Below are positions 62,172 to 64,000 of a DNA stretch of 64,000 bases, piece by piece. This DNA is from Valencia hispanica (Eukaryota; Chordata; Actinopteri; Cyprinodontiformes; Valenciidae). The stretch lies in assembly GCA_963556495.2 (NCBI GenBank), contig OY747713.1, positions 50,935,828 to 50,999,827 of the forward strand. The letters are read 5' to 3'. The notes under the pieces were generated by a model. It saw nothing but the letters and a program-made list of their open reading frames with translations, had not been told where the DNA came from and made no database searches. Both the position numbers and the translations under genes were made by a program. Position 1 is the stretch's first letter, and the number at the start of each line of letters is the position of its first letter.

Positions 62172-63635
62172 TTAGTTGCCTAACTTTAAAGAAAAAATCT
62201 TAGCCTTTCATCTTTAAACAGTCCACTCACTCAATGTTACGGTTTATGGTGTTGATTGTATTTAGTACCAAATGGTAGCAATCACACTGTATAATAGGCC
62301 ATGAATGAGTCATAAGCTCCTATGATGCAATAAATCCTGTCAGCATCTGGCCACATACCCAGTGAACTTGTATTAGTTGCTTTTATCATCACTGTAATTG
62401 AGTTCTGCAAAAAGAGAGACAGTTTCAAGTCTTTCAAGTTATTCAAAATTATTGAATTGTCATTTGTCTTGCTGAAGAGCTGTTCCTTCCCCTATGCTGA
62501 CAAGGTAATCTTCAATTAGGTGCTTTAAAGGCAAATGCTGTGGTTGCAAAAGCCTTTTCTCTCAATGCCGAAGCTACACATAATCCTTGCTGCCTGCTCC
62601 TTTCACATCATTTCAGCAGTGTATCATCTGGAGGCCGATGGTCTTAACAACGTCACCTGTCACCATTTGTAACCCTAATGTCCCTGTCAGGTGATGCCAG
62701 CAGAACTTACATAAATCAACCCTTCTGCTGGTCTACTAATGGGACACCTCCTAATGTATGTATATCCCCGTCAGATTCACTCTGTATGCTGGAAACATAT
62801 GCTAATCACACCTCCGGCATAAATCTTCAAAGTCAGTCACAAATCTAAAAGAAAGATATTTTGGTTTTAGAAATATTTTTGAGATATATTTTAGTGTTCC
62901 TAAGCTGCAATTGCATTTACAGTCAGTTGAAAAAAGTGATTTTTCTTGTCAACCTTTGAAATATGCAGAAATAACTTTGATGTGAGCCATGCTGACCTCA
63001 GTGAAAATTGAGAGGAACAAATGTATTAAAATGTCATACATGAGTGCTCTCACCTTTAGTAAAGCAACTGTATAGATATTTTTCCCATTTTTTAATGTTG
63101 CATTTTAAGGCAACACCTAAAACACAATACTTCCTTGTGTGACATCATCATAAACCCTCAAAAAATCTGCCAACATATCAGGAAGAGAATTATTGACGTC
63201 CATAGGTCCAGGTTAACTTCAAGTACAGTTTTCAGATATTTTAAAGGTGCCATGTTCATTTGTTCAGAAATATATAAAAGCATACGCTACAGCATGATAA
63301 TGTCAATCCATTATACAGTTCAAAGTGGAGGTGTCCCAGGGAAGAATGAATTGATGATTTTGGTGTGAAATGTATGAATAAATTCTAAAATTCAAATAAA
63401 ACAAAATAACTTGCTAGCTGAATATGATAAGAAAGTATCATTGTCCACCATGAACTGATTTATGTGGGCTGAAAGGCCACTCTGAGAAAGTGAAGCCATT
63501 ACTCCCAAAAAAACATTAAAAAGTCAGGTTACAATTTACAAATGCACACAGAGACAAATGTCTTAATTTTTGGTAACATCTCAATAAAAGTGTAGTGTTG
63601 GGACAAAATGAACATATTTGCTGTGAAAGCGAATA
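62172..63635. other. Stretch with no recognisable gene
   Basis: AT-rich, with no family motif. The ORF at 63135-63368 shows no recognisable domain. Confidence 0.4.
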
Positions 63636-64000
63636 GTTGAAATCACGGATACAAGCGGCTGAAATTAGTTTTCTCCGTAGAGTGTCTGGGCTCTCCCTTA
63701 GAGATAGGGTGAGAAGCTCGGTCATCCGGAGGGGGCCCAGAGTAGAGCCGCTGCTCCTCCACATCGAGAGGAGTCAGTTAAGTTTGCTCGGGCATCTGGT
63801 CAGGATGCCTCCTGGACGCCTCCCTGGTGAGATGTTTTGGGTACGTCCCACCGGGAGGAGGCCGAGGAGAAGGCCCAGGACACGCTGGAGGGACTATGTT
63901 TCTCGGCTGGCCTGGAGCTCCCAAGGAGCTGGAACAAGTGGCTGGGGAGAGGGAAGTCTGGGTCTCTTTGCTTAAGCTGCTGCCCCCACGACCTGACCCT
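63636..64000 (+). pseudogene. RTE-type LINE C-terminus (runs off the window)
   Basis: Reads SRIQAAEISFLRRVSGLSLR, SSVIRRGPRVEPLLLHIERS, MPPGRLPGEMF, then RWRDYVSRLAW, the same region as 13260-12885 on the minus strand. A frameshift after RLAW (near 63917) changes the frame, so the ORF ends at 63975 while the homologous protein continues in another frame to the edge. 5'-truncated. Confidence 0.85.

Overview
The window looks like intergenic, repeat-dense chromosomal DNA from a ray-finned (teleost, probably percomorph-type) fish. The basis is the mixture of transposable elements: L2/Maui-type and Rex/CR1-type LINEs, an RTE-type LINE with a GGAT tail, a Penelope-like GIY-YIG fragment, an L1-clade element, Tc1 and IS630-like elements, BED-finger hAT elements, a tRNA-derived SINE and class-I-like endogenous retroviruses (ERVs). 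No host protein-coding, rRNA or tRNA gene could be supported. Almost every sizeable ORF belongs to a mobile element.

Layout. 1-2.2 kb: a Ty3/gypsy pol terminus, a long palindrome, a TIR element and an A/T-rich foldback. 2.8-9.3 kb: a decayed minus-strand ERV (tRNA-Trp PBS, gag-like ORF, integrase remnants, env remnants, PPT) carrying a 740-bp 5'-truncated L1 insertion with a 12-bp target duplication. 9.6-16 kb: Tc1 TIR piece, a MITE-like element, a second foldback, an internally deleted RTE LINE, a Penelope fragment, and a CR1-like LINE interrupted by a BED-hAT. 17.8-37.5 kb: one L1-clade LINE (ORF1, ORF2, G-rich 3' UTR) split by a 12.0-kb provirus (21867-33869). This provirus has 564-bp LTRs differing at three positions by eye, a 4-bp target duplication, gag, pol, a separately framed integrase, and env. 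37.6-38.4 kb: a second, inverted copy of the BED-hAT. 40.3-52.8 kb: a hAT-type element holding, among others, a Tc1 that holds an L2 LINE that holds an IS630-like DD35E transposon. 53.4-56.2 kb: a 2.8-kb inverted duplication. 56.2-62.2 kb: SINE, LTR-like segment, and an L2 LINE with a MITE in its reverse transcriptase. 63.6-64 kb: another RTE terminus running off the edge.

The most interesting points are: (1) the young provirus encodes, between protease and reverse transcriptase, an extra segment with two H-x-[S/T]-x motifs 63 residues apart, the signature of 2H phosphoesterases, which could be a virus-encoded enzyme cleaving 2'-5' or cyclic nucleotides; (2) the flanks of the two inverted hAT copies are exchanged. 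Each lost half is found beside the other copy, so the interval of about 21.6 kb between them appears to have been inverted by recombination between the copies; (3) the four-deep transposon nest with target duplications at most levels.

All calls are from reading the sequence; no alignments or database searches were run, and family names are by motif recognition.
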